This document shows, piece after piece, positions 43,255-53,999 of a stretch of 64,000 nt of DNA. Each line of letters starts with the position of its first letter. Position 1 is the first letter of the stretch. A model generated the notes under the pieces. The model was not told the origin of the DNA and ran no database searches. It saw only the letters and a program-made list of their open reading frames with translations. A program made the translations under genes and the position numbers. The stretch comes from Grifola frondosa (taxonomy: Eukaryota; Basidiomycota; Agaricomycetes; Polyporales; Grifolaceae), in the NCBI GenBank assembly GCA_001683735.1, contig LUGG01000006.1:1798001-1862000 (forward strand), read 5' to 3'.

Positions 43255-46200
43255 CAACGTAATTGAATTGACCCCCTATTAATGCATGCGGGCGAGTGGA
43301 GTAAGTAAGTGAGCGGAGTAAGTAAGTAAGTAAGATGATAAGTAAGATGATAAGTAAGCGGAGTAAGCGAGTAAGAAAGTCGAGTAAAGCGGAGTAAGTA
43401 AGAAAGTAAGCAAAGCGGAGCGAGTAAGAAAGTAAGTAAGCGAAGATGGTAAGAAAGTGAAGTAAGCAAACGAAGATAAGAAAGTAAGTAAGCGAAGACG
43501 GTAAGCGAGTAAGTAAAAAAAGTCGAGGGCTGGCCAGATCTGGATCACACACAAGGGCAATTGCCCACACGTGTAAATCGTTTTTGCAAAACGACGGTCA
43601 AAAATGTATGCGGTTGCGGTCGCTCTGGCACGTCACTCGTGTGAGCACGTCGCCCTGATTTGTGACGTGCGGACTGGGAATGGTCACACCCGAGGCTGCC
43701 CTAGGTCTAACGTAATTGAATTGACCCCCTATTAATGCATGCGGGCGAGTGGAGTAAGTAAGTGAGCGGAGTAAGTAAGTAAGTAAGATGATAAGTAAGA
43801 TGATAAGTAAGCGGAGTAAGCGAGTAAGAAAGTCGAGTAAAGCGGAGTAAGTAAGAAAGTAAGCAAAGCGGAGCGAGTAAGAAAGTAAGTAAGCGAAGAT
43901 GGTAAGAAAGTGAAGTAAGCAAACGAAGATAAGAAAGTAAGTAAGCGAAGACGGTAAGCGAGTAAGTAAAAAAAGTCGAGGGCTGGCCAGATCTGGATCA
44001 CACACAAGGGCAATTGCCCACACGTGTAAATCGTTTTTGCAAAACGACGGTCAAAAATGTATGCGGTTGCGGTCGCTCTGGCACGTCACTCGTGTGAGCA
44101 CGTCGCCCTGATTTGTGACGTGCGGACTGGGAATGGTCACACCCGAGGCTGCCCTAGGTCTAACGTAATTGAATTGACCCCCTATTAATGCATGCGGGCG
44201 AGTGGAGTAAGTAAGTGAGCGGAGTAAGTAAGTAAGTAAGATGATAAGTAAGATGATAAGTAAGCGGAGTAAGCGAGTAAGAAAGTCGAGTAAAGCGGAG
44301 TAAGTAAGAAAGTAAGCAAAGCGGAGCGAGTAAGAAAGTAAGTAAGCGAAGATGGTAAGAAAGTGAAGTAAGCAAACGAAGATAAGAAAGTAAGTAAGCG
44401 AAGACGGTAAGCGAGTAAGTAAAAAAAGTCGAGGGCTGGCCAGATCTGGATCACACACAAGGGCAATTGCCCACACGTGTAAATCGTTTTTGCAAAACGA
44501 CGGTCAAAAATGTATGCGGTTGCGGTCGCTCTGGCACGTCACTCGTGTGAGCACGTCGCCCTGATTTGTGACGTGCGGACTGGGAATGGTCACACCCGAG
44601 GCTGCCCTAGGTCTAACGTAATTGAATTGACCCCCTATTAATGCATGCGGGCGAGTGGAGTAAGTAAGTGAGCGGAGTAAGTAAGTAAGTAAGATGATAA
44701 GTAAGATGATAAGTAAGCGGAGTAAGCGAGTAAGAAAGTCGAGTAAAGCGGAGTAAGTAAGAAAGTAAGCAAAGCGGAGCGAGTAAGAAAGTAAGTAAGC
44801 GAAGATGGTAAGAAAGTGAAGTAAGCAAACGAAGATAAGAAAGTAAGTAAGCGAAGACGGTAAGCGAGTAAGTAAAAAAAGTCGAGGGCTGGCCAGATCT
44901 GGATCACACACAAGGGCAATTGCCCACACGTGTAAATCGTTTTTGCAAAACGACGGTCAAAAATGTATGCGGTTGCGGTCGCTCTGGCACGTCACTCGTG
45001 TGAGCACGTCGCCCTGATTTGTGACGTGCGGACTGGGAATGGTCACACCCGAGGCTGCCCTAGGTCTAACGTAATTGAATTGACCCCCTATTAATGCATG
45101 CGGGCGAGTGGAGTAAGTAAGTGAGCGGAGTAAGTAAGTAAGTAAGATGATAAGTAAGATGATAAGTAAGCGGAGTAAGCGAGTAAGAAAGTCGAGTAAA
45201 GCGGAGTAAGTAAGAAAGTAAGCAAAGCGGAGCGAGTAAGAAAGTAAGTAAGCGAAGATGGTAAGAAAGTGAAGTAAGCAAACGAAGATAAGAAAGTAAG
45301 TAAGCGAAGACGGTAAGCGAGTAAGTAAAAAAAGTCGAGGGCTGGCCAGATCTGGATCACACACAAGGGCAATTGCCCACACGTGTAAATCGTTTTTGCA
45401 AAACGACGGTCAAAAATGTATGCGGTTGCGGTCGCTCTGGCACGTCACTCGTGTGAGCACGTCGCCCTGATTTGTGACGTGCGGACTGGGAATGGTCACA
45501 CCCGAGGCTGCCCTAGGTCTAACGTAATTGAATTGACCCCCTATTAATGCATGCGGGCGAGTGGAGTAAGTAAGTGAGCGGAGTAAGTAAGTAAGTAAGA
45601 TGATAAGTAAGATGATAAGTAAGCGGAGTAAGCGAGTAAGAAAGTCGAGTAAAGCGGAGTAAGTAAGAAAGTAAGCAAAGCGGAGCGAGTAAGAAAGTAA
45701 GTAAGCGAAGATGGTAAGAAAGTGAAGTAAGCAAACGAAGATAAGAAAGTAAGTAAGCGAAGACGGTAAGCGAGTAAGTAAAAAAAGTCGAGGGCTGGCC
45801 AGATCTGGATCACACACAAGGGCAATTGCCCACACGTGTAAATCGTTTTTGCAAAACGACGGTCAAAAATGTATGCGGTTGCGGTCGCTCTGGCACGTCA
45901 CTCGTGTGAGCACGTCGCCCTGATTTGTGACGTGCGGACTGGGAATGGTCACACCCGAGGCTGCCCTAGGTCTAACGTAATTGAATTGACCCCCTATTAA
46001 TGCATGCGGGCGAGTGGAGTAAGTAAGTGAGCGGAGTAAGTAAGTAAGTAAGATGATAAGTAAGATGATAAGTAAGCGGAGTAAGCGAGTAAGAAAGTCG
46101 AGTAAAGCGGAGTAAGTAAGAAAGTAAGCAAAGCGGAGCGAGTAAGAAAGTAAGTAAGCGAAGATGGTAAGAAAGTGAAGTAAGCAAACGAAGATAAGAA

Positions 46201-48330
46201 AGTAAGTAAGCGAAGACGGTAAGCGAGTAAGTAAAAAAAGTCGAGGGCTGGCCAGATCTGGATCACACACAAGGGCAATTGCCCACACGTGTAAATCGTT
46301 TTTGCAAAACGACGGTCAAAAATGTATGCGGTTGCGGTCGCTCTGGCACGTCACTCGTGTGAGCACGTCGCCCTGATTTGTGACGTGCGGACTGGGAATG
46401 GTCACACCCGAGGCTGCCCTAGGTCTAACGTAATTGAATTGACCCCCTATTAATGCATGCGGGCGAGTGGAGTAAGTAAGTGAGCGGAGTAAGTAAGTAA
46501 GTAAGATGATAAGTAAGATGATAAGTAAGCGGAGTAAGCGAGTAAGAAAGTCGAGTAAAGCGGAGTAAGTAAGAAAGTAAGCAAAGCGGAGCGAGTAAGA
46601 AAGTAAGTAAGCGAAGATGGTAAGAAAGTGAAGTAAGCAAACGAAGATAAGAAAGTAAGTAAGCGAAGACGGTAAGCGAGTAAGTAAAAAAAGTCGAGGG
46701 CTGGCCAGATCTGGATCACACACAAGGGCAATTGCCCCACGTGTAAATCGTTTTTGCAAAACGACGGTCAAAAATGTATGCGGTTGCGGTCGCTCTGGCA
46801 CGTCACTCGTGTGAGCACGTCGCCCTGATTTGTGACGTGCGGACTGGGAATGGTCACACCCGAGGCTGCCCTAGGTCTAACGTAATTGAATTGACCCCCT
46901 ATTAATGCATGCGGGCGAGTGGAGTAAGTAAGTGAGCGGAGTAAGTAAGTAAGTAAGATGATAAGTAAGATGATAAGTAAGCGGAGTAAGCGAGTAAGAA
47001 AGTCGAGTAAAGCGGAGTAAGTAAGAAAGTAAGCAAAGCGGAGCGAGTAAGAAAGTAAGTAAGCGAAGATGGTAAGAAAGTGAAGTAAGCAAACGAAGAT
47101 AAGAAAGTAAGTAAGCGAAGACGGTAAGCGAGTAAGTAAAAAAAGTCGAGGGCTGGCCAGATCTGGATCACACACAAGGGCAATTGCCCACACGTGTAAA
47201 TCGTTTTTGCAAAACGACGGTCAAAAAGTATGCGGTTGCGGTCGCTCTGGCACGTCACTCGTGTGAGCACGTCGCCCTGATTTGTGACGTGCGGACTGGG
47301 AATGGTCACACCCGAGGCTGCCCTAGGTCTAACGTAATTGAATTGACCCCCTATTAATGCATGCGGGCGAGTGGAGTAAGTAAGTGAGCGGAGTAAGTAA
47401 GTAAGTAAGATGATAAGTAAGATGATAAGTAAGCGGAGTAAGCGAGTAAGAAAGTCGAGTAAAGCGGAGTAAGTAAGAAAGTAAGCAAAGCGGAGCGAGT
47501 AAGAAAGTAAGTAAGCGAAGATGGTAAGAAAGTGAAGTAAGCAAACGAAGATAAGAAAGTAAGTAAGCGAAGACGGTAAGCGAGTAAGTAAAAAAAGTCG
47601 AGGGCTGGCCAGATCTGGATCACACACAAGGGCAATTGCCCACACGTGTAAATCGTTTTTGCAAAACGACGGTCAAAAATGTATGCGGTTGCGGTCGCTC
47701 TGGCACGTCACTCGTGTGAGCACGTCGCCCTGATTTGTGACGTGCGGACTGGGAATGGTCACACCCAGGCTGCCCTAGGTCTAACGTAATTGAATTGACC
47801 CCCTATTAATGCGGGCGAGTGGAGTAAGTAAGCGAGCGGAGTAAGTAAGTAAGTAAGTATGAGAGAGCGGAGTAAGTAAGATGACTTGTGGAGCGGGTGA
47901 GAGTGGAGTAAGTAAGTAAGTAAGACGATAAGTAAGATGATAAGTAAGCGGAGTAAGCGAGTAAGAAAGTCGAGTAAAGCGGAGTAAGTAAGAAAGTAAG
48001 CAAAGCGGAGCGAGTAAGAAAGTAAGTAAGCGAAGATGGTAAGAAAGTGAAGTAAGCAAACGAAGATAAGAAAGTAAGTAAGCGAAGACGGTAAGCGAGT
48101 AAGTAAAAAAAGTCGAGGGCTGGCCAGATCTGGATCACACACAAGGGCAATTGCCCACACGTGTAAATCGTTTTTGCAAAACGACGGTCAAAAATGTATG
48201 CGGTTGCGGTCGCTCTGGCACGTCACTCGTGTGAGCACGTCGCCCTGATTTGTGACGTGCGGACTGGGAATGGTCACACCCGAGGCTGCCCTAGGTCTAA
48301 CGTAATTGAATTGACCCCCCTATTAATGCA
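43255..48330. repeat. Tandem satellite array, eleven units of about 453 bp
   Basis: The marker AATTGAATTGACCCC occurs at 43261, 43714, 44167, 44620, 45073, 45526, 45979, 46432, 46884, 47336, 47788 and 48306. This gives seven units of 453 bp, three of 452 bp and a last unit of 518 bp. The first ten are nearly identical. About 250 bases of each unit are runs of GTAAG/GTAAGT; the rest is unique sequence with several palindromes. The last unit carries an extra ~65 bases of GTAAG-type sequence. The minus strand is open in several frames only because the run lacks stop codons; I do not regard these frames as genes. Left flank is spacer; right flank is a cut glyoxal oxidase gene. Confidence 0.95.
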
Positions 48331-49160
48331 CAGAAATATTGACTGGTTTGCCTGGATGTTCACGCCACGGCAGAACAGCACGGTCGCGGTCCAGTTGTTC
48401 GCCGGCGTTAACGGAAGCATCGCCGTCTCTGCATTCGCGGGGTACGTCCGCACAGCATGGATCATGTCGTCGAGCGGCTCCCCCTTCTGCACCTTGTGGT
48501 CCAGCAGCGTTGTGGCCCAGTTCGCCTGCACGAGCAGCTTGCCAGACAGGAGCAGCCATGTCAGCGGGTACAAGTTTGCGGGGAGGCTATTTTAGAGGAG
48601 CGTGGAGGTCACCGGTGCGGCCGACGGAGACGTGGAGGGGAAGACCTCCAAGGTCGGGTTGTTTTGTGATGTGTCGTTCACGAATCCTCCCCAGTCACAT
48701 CTGCCGGGCTGTGAGGTGACATTAGTGGTGATGCGCGAGAGTGAGAGGCAGGAGAGGACGCACGATGATCACGCTACCGTCTTCGAGGGTTTCGCTGCAA
48801 TGGCATAAGTTATCAAATAAAGAATTGTTACTATTGATGACGTACACAGTGGGATACCATCTCCGGGAGGTCATGTCGGTGTTTATTGTCCGATAACAGG
48901 ATGAGTTTCACACGAACTGCGCAATCTGGAAATGCGCCCATCTGGCAGGATGCGGCCAGTCCTCCGTATGTGACCGCCTGGTTCCCGTCGATGTTCACCC
49001 AAGTTTTGTTCGCCAGCACGTTCCCTCCCTGCAGACGCACCGCTGTCAGCACGAAACGCGCGAACCTGGAGCTCCGGGAATGGACGCACCGCACAAACCG
49101 AGTTGGTCACGATGTTGACCTTGCGACGGTGGTCCTCCTCCGCCAGAGACTCCCACAGAA
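48331..49160 (-). pseudogene. Truncated glyoxal oxidase (copper radical oxidase) gene
   Basis: Minus-strand blocks typical of glyoxal oxidases occur in order: IVTNSVCA | GGNVLANKTWVNI (intron 49029-49089), NQAVTYGGLA, MTSRRWYPTV | ETLEDGSVII (intron 48795-48845), CDWGGFVNDTSQNNP, NLYPLTWLL, RTYPANAETAMLPLTPANNW and TATVLFCRGVNIQ. These copper enzymes make H2O2 for lignin-degrading peroxidases. Both residues of the Cys-Tyr cofactor region (SVCAGG, RRWYPT) are visible. The C-terminal half with the other copper ligands is absent because the satellite array starts at 48330. There is also an in-frame TAA before NSLPANLYPLTW (about 48592) and lost sequence after YGGLA. No signal peptide is seen. 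This is a dead fragment. Confidence 0.8.
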
Positions 49161-49689
49161 GTAGTGCCATTCGTCTGCGTTCAGGGCACTCCACCGTGGA
49201 GCAGAATCGCGCCCTGCATTCCGCTTGGCAGCGGGTGCGGCGGTCAGCGAGGAAGGAGCACGAAGACATGTAAATACGCACATTTGTCGCCATCCTGCGA
49301 GCCGGAGGTGGGTGATTGTTGCCGCTAAGTTTGATTTGATTGAGCATCAGAAGAGTTGGGTGATCTCGGAGACCCGGATGGTGTGTCTGAAGACGTGCTG
49401 GCAGGATGTCCAGCTAGTCTGCAAGACAGTCATGAGAGCAACAGGATGAAGGACGAGGAGAATGCGCGATAAGAGACGTACCTTCCTGCGGGCGATAAAG
49501 AGAAATGGAGCGAAGCAGTGTGATAATACAAGGGTGAGGCAGGTGATGGATAGGATGAATAAAGATGGGTATATGACTTTGCAGCGCGAGGAGCCGACCG
49601 TTGGGAGGAACAGCGAGCAGGACAGATGGTATGACGGTGGGCGTTGACGAGGGCGAGGTGCAGCGGGCGTTGAGGCTGTAGACATTGAC
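49161..49689. other. Unresolved region upstream of the glyoxal oxidase fragment
   Basis: A minus-strand frame with one membrane-like stretch (LFILSITCLTLVLSHCF) and a donor/acceptor pair (GTACGT near 49482, TTGCAG near 49425) may be a remnant of another gene. The evidence is too weak to name it. Confidence 0.25.
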
Positions 49690-49861
49690 GAGGAGGCGTT
49701 GAGTCAGAGCGAGCGGGAGTTAACGAGGCAGCAGCGGCGGCAGAGGATGAGGACGCAGCGGGTATTGACAAAGATGAGGCGGCGGGTGTTGACGAGGTGG
49801 AGGCGGCGGACGTTGACGAGGACAAGAAGGCGGCACTTAGCAAAACGCGTGCGTGGGAATA
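49690..49861 (+). repeat. Imperfect ~30-bp minisatellite with coding potential
   Basis: Copies of a unit with the core GTTGACGAGG recur several times. In one frame they read as an acidic repeat (GIDKDEAAGVDEVEAADVDE) followed by KTRAWE and a stop. This may be the C-terminus of a decayed gene or a GC-rich minisatellite only. Confidence 0.4.
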
Positions 49862-50940
49862 AATTCCCGCCTGAGCGCTAGCCTGCCCCCGGCGGTCTCT
49901 GTCTGTCTCCGCTCATTCCTGGTCTTCTTCTCTTTGTTCTTCTTCAAGACCGTTGAACTCCGGGTGCACATGCGTTACCGTCGAGTTCATCGTATCGGGT
50001 CGTGCTCCAGCGGGCTTCGCCCGCTGTGGAGCCACTTGTATCCCTTCGGGATGACCCAAGCTCGTCGTACAACGTCCAACATTGAGGTACGTCCGTTTGT
50101 TTCTACTCTACTAACATACTTCGCATCAGGTGCTGGTGAAGGCCCCCGTACACATACGATCTCTCCGTCCCCGCCGCCGCCTTTCTGTTCTTGTGCATTC
50201 AACTACCCCGCGGCCGCGCGGTGACCCTGATGGGCGTTCTTTGTCCTCTCCCGGTCACCCGTGCGCGCCTCGACAGCATGGAGAAAGTGATTGATTGGGT
50301 TGCACACAGCCCCGTTGTCTGCGTCCACGCACGCGGACGCCCGCATGTGTGACGCACAAGCTCTCCGTCGCCTCCCCCGCAGCTGGAGAAGATGTTGGAT
50401 GCAGACTCCGGTGTCGAGTCCGGTGCGTTCGAGTAGCAGACGGTGGTGGACCTCGATGACCATGAGGGATATGACGTGCGATGCCGGCGACGCGTTGAGG
50501 AGCTCGACGGTGCTCCCGACGGCTTGGGGCGCGATGCTCCTGGCTTCGGGAACGGTCGGAGTGGGCTCAAGGCACGCGAGCGAGGACGAGCTCCGCTGAA
50601 GCGGTGAAGACGATGCATATTCACGACCGATACACGACCGATCCATTGGACGAACAAAAAACACTACAGGACAGGTCTCTACTCTCACAGCAGCTGTTCC
50701 TAGACGCATCCTGGTTTGACCTCCTCAGTCTTTGCTCCTACTCTGTTTCGGCACAGCATCCATTCCCAGGTCCCGTTCACGCTCTCCACGAGTGATATTC
50801 AACTATCTGTCTTGATACCGGTTGTCTCATACCTCTCGGGTCGCAGCACGCCTCGCGCGCGCATGCTCGACTCTGGAGCGAGCATCTATTGTTTCGCATG
50901 CTACGCGCCGCGCACACCCGCTGGCCCGCCTGTGCATGCT
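49862..50940. other. Spacer with two hairpins; no supported gene
   Basis: Two stem-loops with TTC loops lie at 50005-50031 and 50040-50052. A minus-strand frame at 50203-50709 and plus-strand fragments overlap with no recognisable domain. No gene can be supported. Confidence 0.35.
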
Positions 50941-50944
50941 CCGT

Positions 50945-51858
50945 CGCATGTGTTGGCTGGAGCTGCGCACACCGTACCTCTCCGTCACGCGGTATGCGTC
51001 GCGTTAGGTGCGCCACACTTTGCGGCATCACTGGGCGAGCTCACGATGATCGTCAGCAAGGAGCACGCGCGGCACGACCTGATGGGCGTGTGGTGGGCGA
51101 GCGGTGGAGGGCGAGGTGCAGCTGAAGATGATTGAGTGGCTCGAGGTGTTCGTGCACGCCGTCACCGAGCCTGAGTGCGCGGAGGTCGTGCGCGGCCTGC
51201 ACGACGAGTTTGTGGTAGGGCGGCTGCGTGGGTGGCAGGAGCGCGAGGAAGTGGCGAAGTTGCTCGCGGCACTGGTAGAGATTGACGGGGTTGAGACGGA
51301 GGTGCTGAGGCTGCACGTGGCGGGGGTTCCTGCGAAACGCGCACCCCGCTGGGTGTCCTCGCTGCGATCCTGATACACGAGCGGCTTCGGAAACATGCTG
51401 CATGGCTCTTCATGCACACGGTCGTGAGTGAGGAGTCCTGTGCTAGTCAGTGCGAGAGTGACGGATACGTGTACGATGCGGAGAAGGACTTCAAGCAGGA
51501 GCAGGAGCGCAAGGAGACGGTTGAGGCGGGCAAGTGGAAGTGGATTGGGGGGCATACAGCCGAACTCGCTAACCTGCTCGAACGTATCTGGGATACAGGC
51601 TTCCGCACGCACGAGGACGTGCTGCCAGTACGACGCACAGGGAACGGGCGCAGCTCTGACGTGAATGACGCACAAGGTCTTGCAAGCCAGGACGAGGCGC
51701 AGATCCGCGCGTTGCTGAGTGTGACGACCATCTGTAGGCGCGTCTTCCTGTCGTTGATCTCCGCGTGCACGACTGCCTTGTGGTTCATCCTCTCCTGCCG
51801 CCCTCCCCGTCGCGCAGGAACACGACACTGCATTGGCGCTAGGGTCGCCGGCGTTTGA
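50945..51858 (+). CDS. Unknown helical protein (frame-disrupted)
   Basis: Consecutive frames read as one protein-like chain: GELTMIVSKEHARHDLMGVW, then VQLKMIEWLEVFVHAVTEP and LHDEFVVGRLRGWQEREEV, then after a shift near 51345 LAAILIHERLRKHAAWLF and KDFKQEQERKETVEAGKWK. Two single-base shifts (near 51105 and 51345) are needed. It is charged and probably alpha-helical. The final 40 codons look like read-through of non-coding DNA, so the true end may lie earlier. I do not recognise the family. Confidence 0.35.
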
Positions 51859-52990
51859 ATTCAACAGCGATGGATGTCTGATGAATTAAATTCTTCAAGT
51901 TCTGGCGTGCGTTCACACTTCACGAAATTTAAGATGTCAGACTTGTATATAATATTCATTTGTATCTCGTGTCTTCACTCACGTTCGGATCGAAGCAGCT
52001 TAAGAAATGTCAGTTGCCATTTGCTCTTCGTTAAAACTGCAGTTTGTATGTAAAATCCTGACTCGAATATTCGTCCGCGTGCAAAGATTGAGTATGTACT
52101 CAATTCATTTGTCAAACAGTTATAATACATTTTTACTCTTATTTAGACTATAATACTACCACTACTTAAATAGTGGAATAGCTGAAGTGATAGTAGTATA
52201 ATTTGCATGTCCTTGGAATCAGACCCCATCTCCGAATATTATCACGGGCCGGCATCCCGACGGCGCTAGTCGAGTAAGCAAAGCAGAAGCGAAAGATACG
52301 TAGCGTATTACTATATTTTTAAAAAAAAGTGGTAAAACAAGACCAAACAGTAATCTAATATAATTGAGATGATCGAATATGGGACTAAAGAACGATCTAA
52401 TATACCTAGTGAGATGTTGTAGGTGGGCATATTCAGACGGGCGAAGTAGTCGTAAGACAATTTCTCAAGATGATGTCACTGAGAACGACGGCGAATGAAC
52501 AACGAAAAGACAATAGACATCGTTACATTATCGGAATGCCGCGTTCGGACCGATCCATGATAAAAGGGCCACTGTGCGACGTGCTTATGCTCACACCCTC
52601 TCCCAAACGTTGACAAGAATGACATCCCGTGAAGAGTTCCTCAAATTACAATCAGTCCGTACACTTACTAGTAGGTCATTCATCTGCAAGTAATTTCATG
52701 CATAAATGGTGATCACGCACGATTCCATTTAATAGTAAAATCAGATGATGATGAAGATCCTACGATCATTGAACTTGGATCAATGTGAATCTAAATAGTT
52801 GGGCTCATTGGACGATGAACTCATTAATATCAGTGTAATGTTACGCCCTGATGTGCGCACATATGCAAGATCCATCGTATCGGAAGACTGGTGTTATCCC
52901 CGGGGACCGCTATTGGCACTGTATCACGGATAAAATCGAGTGTCAAAGGATAAGGTGAGGCCATTGTTATAGCTGTCGATAATGTAAAAC
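51859..52990. other. AT-rich spacer, no supported gene
   Basis: More than 1 kb without a frame of note, rich in A/T, marking the transition to the right-hand cluster of orphan families. Confidence 0.45.
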
Positions 52991-53009
52991 AGTGTTATTA
53001 TATCATATT

Positions 53010-53919
53010 TCAGTCTATATGGAGTGTAGATGGTTTTATCGATACTCAGACTTCTTTACGTCGACAATGAGGCAGGTGAGAAAGAGACTCTTTCGAAACT
53101 GTGCGCAATATTCCCTACATTGTAGAAGATAAGCGTAACAGTACATTTCCGTTCAGGGGATTAATGACATTAGGACGTCGGGAACTTGTCTTGACAGATC
53201 ACACCGACTACCAGACGACCACATGTATCGAATGTGAGTGAATAGCATGTCGAAATAAATAATATTTTAATTTACCACGCAACAGCCGAATCGGACATCA
53301 TCAAATTCCATATGGACCAAGTCGATCTCCGTCCCATGTGTGAGGAAGACGTTTATTGGAGATCGCTACGGATCCTAGGAATGAAGGCGAAGAAGCGCGT
53401 GCATGTAAGTTAATGTTATATAAATGAACCACTACCACTAATCAAGCATCTGCATCATGAATAGAAATATGTTCGTATCTGTATCGATGCATGCCACAAA
53501 GGTGGAAAGTACTATCCCGACGACGACATCCTCCGGTGGTGCACACAATGCACCAAATGGTTCCACATTGGCTGCATTGCCCCATTGATCGGAGACATCC
53601 CTGATGACACCAATCAGACCTATTTTCTTTGGGCGAAGTCACATAAAACTGATGTGAATTACAGTGACATATGGGGATTAGTGCTCTCCTGGCCGATTCA
53701 GCGTGGATCCGAAGGTGTTGGCTATCCTCTCAGTTTTGAGATTGTCTAAAGAAGATACGGGACCATCATATGAGTTCTGGAGTCCCTGAAAACCCACGTA
53801 GTTTGTGGAGGAGGCGATGGAGCAGGACACGGAGAGACATGTTGGAGAAGTATAAAGAGTTCGTCTCGCTCGACGTTCCCTCCTATTGCATATGCCCGTC
53901 ATGCGGCCTCATTATCTAG
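53010..53919 (+). CDS. BAH-like plus PHD-type zinc-finger protein
   Basis: Short exons can be joined: WFYRYSDFF, then GRRELVLTDHTDYQTTTCIE (donor at 53230), then SDIIKFHMDQVDLRPMCEED up to KAKKRVH (donor GTAAGT at 53405). The next exon starts YVRICIDACHKGG. The first blocks match the usual course of a BAH domain, a chromatin-reading fold. The following exon has a Cys/His cluster (CIDACHKGG, RWCTQCTKWFHIGCI) of PHD type, and the protein ends CICPSCGLII. The run of a BAH-like module followed by a PHD-like finger is common among Agaricomycete orphan proteins. One small shift near 53748 is needed. The start is not defined. Confidence 0.55.
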
Positions 53920-53999
53920 CGCTGTACAATCGTCCTCTATAAGCTCCATATGCATTATGGTAAATGAATAGGCGACTTATCACACCTTCTAGGATCCGC

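Noticed and set aside
43279..48160. Long hydrophobic minus-strand frames (up to 247 codons) repeated in every satellite unit
   Set aside because: They result from CTTACTTA-type runs that contain no stop in several frames at once. All frames are open together, and frame length follows the repeat period, not selection.
43255..48330. CRISPR-like array
   Set aside because: Units are 453 bp with no unique spacers, in a eukaryotic genome; it is a satellite.
50203..50709. Minus-strand 168-codon frame as a gene
   Set aside because: It overlaps equally plausible plus-strand fragments, is Arg- and Ser-rich from base composition, and has no domain or splice support.
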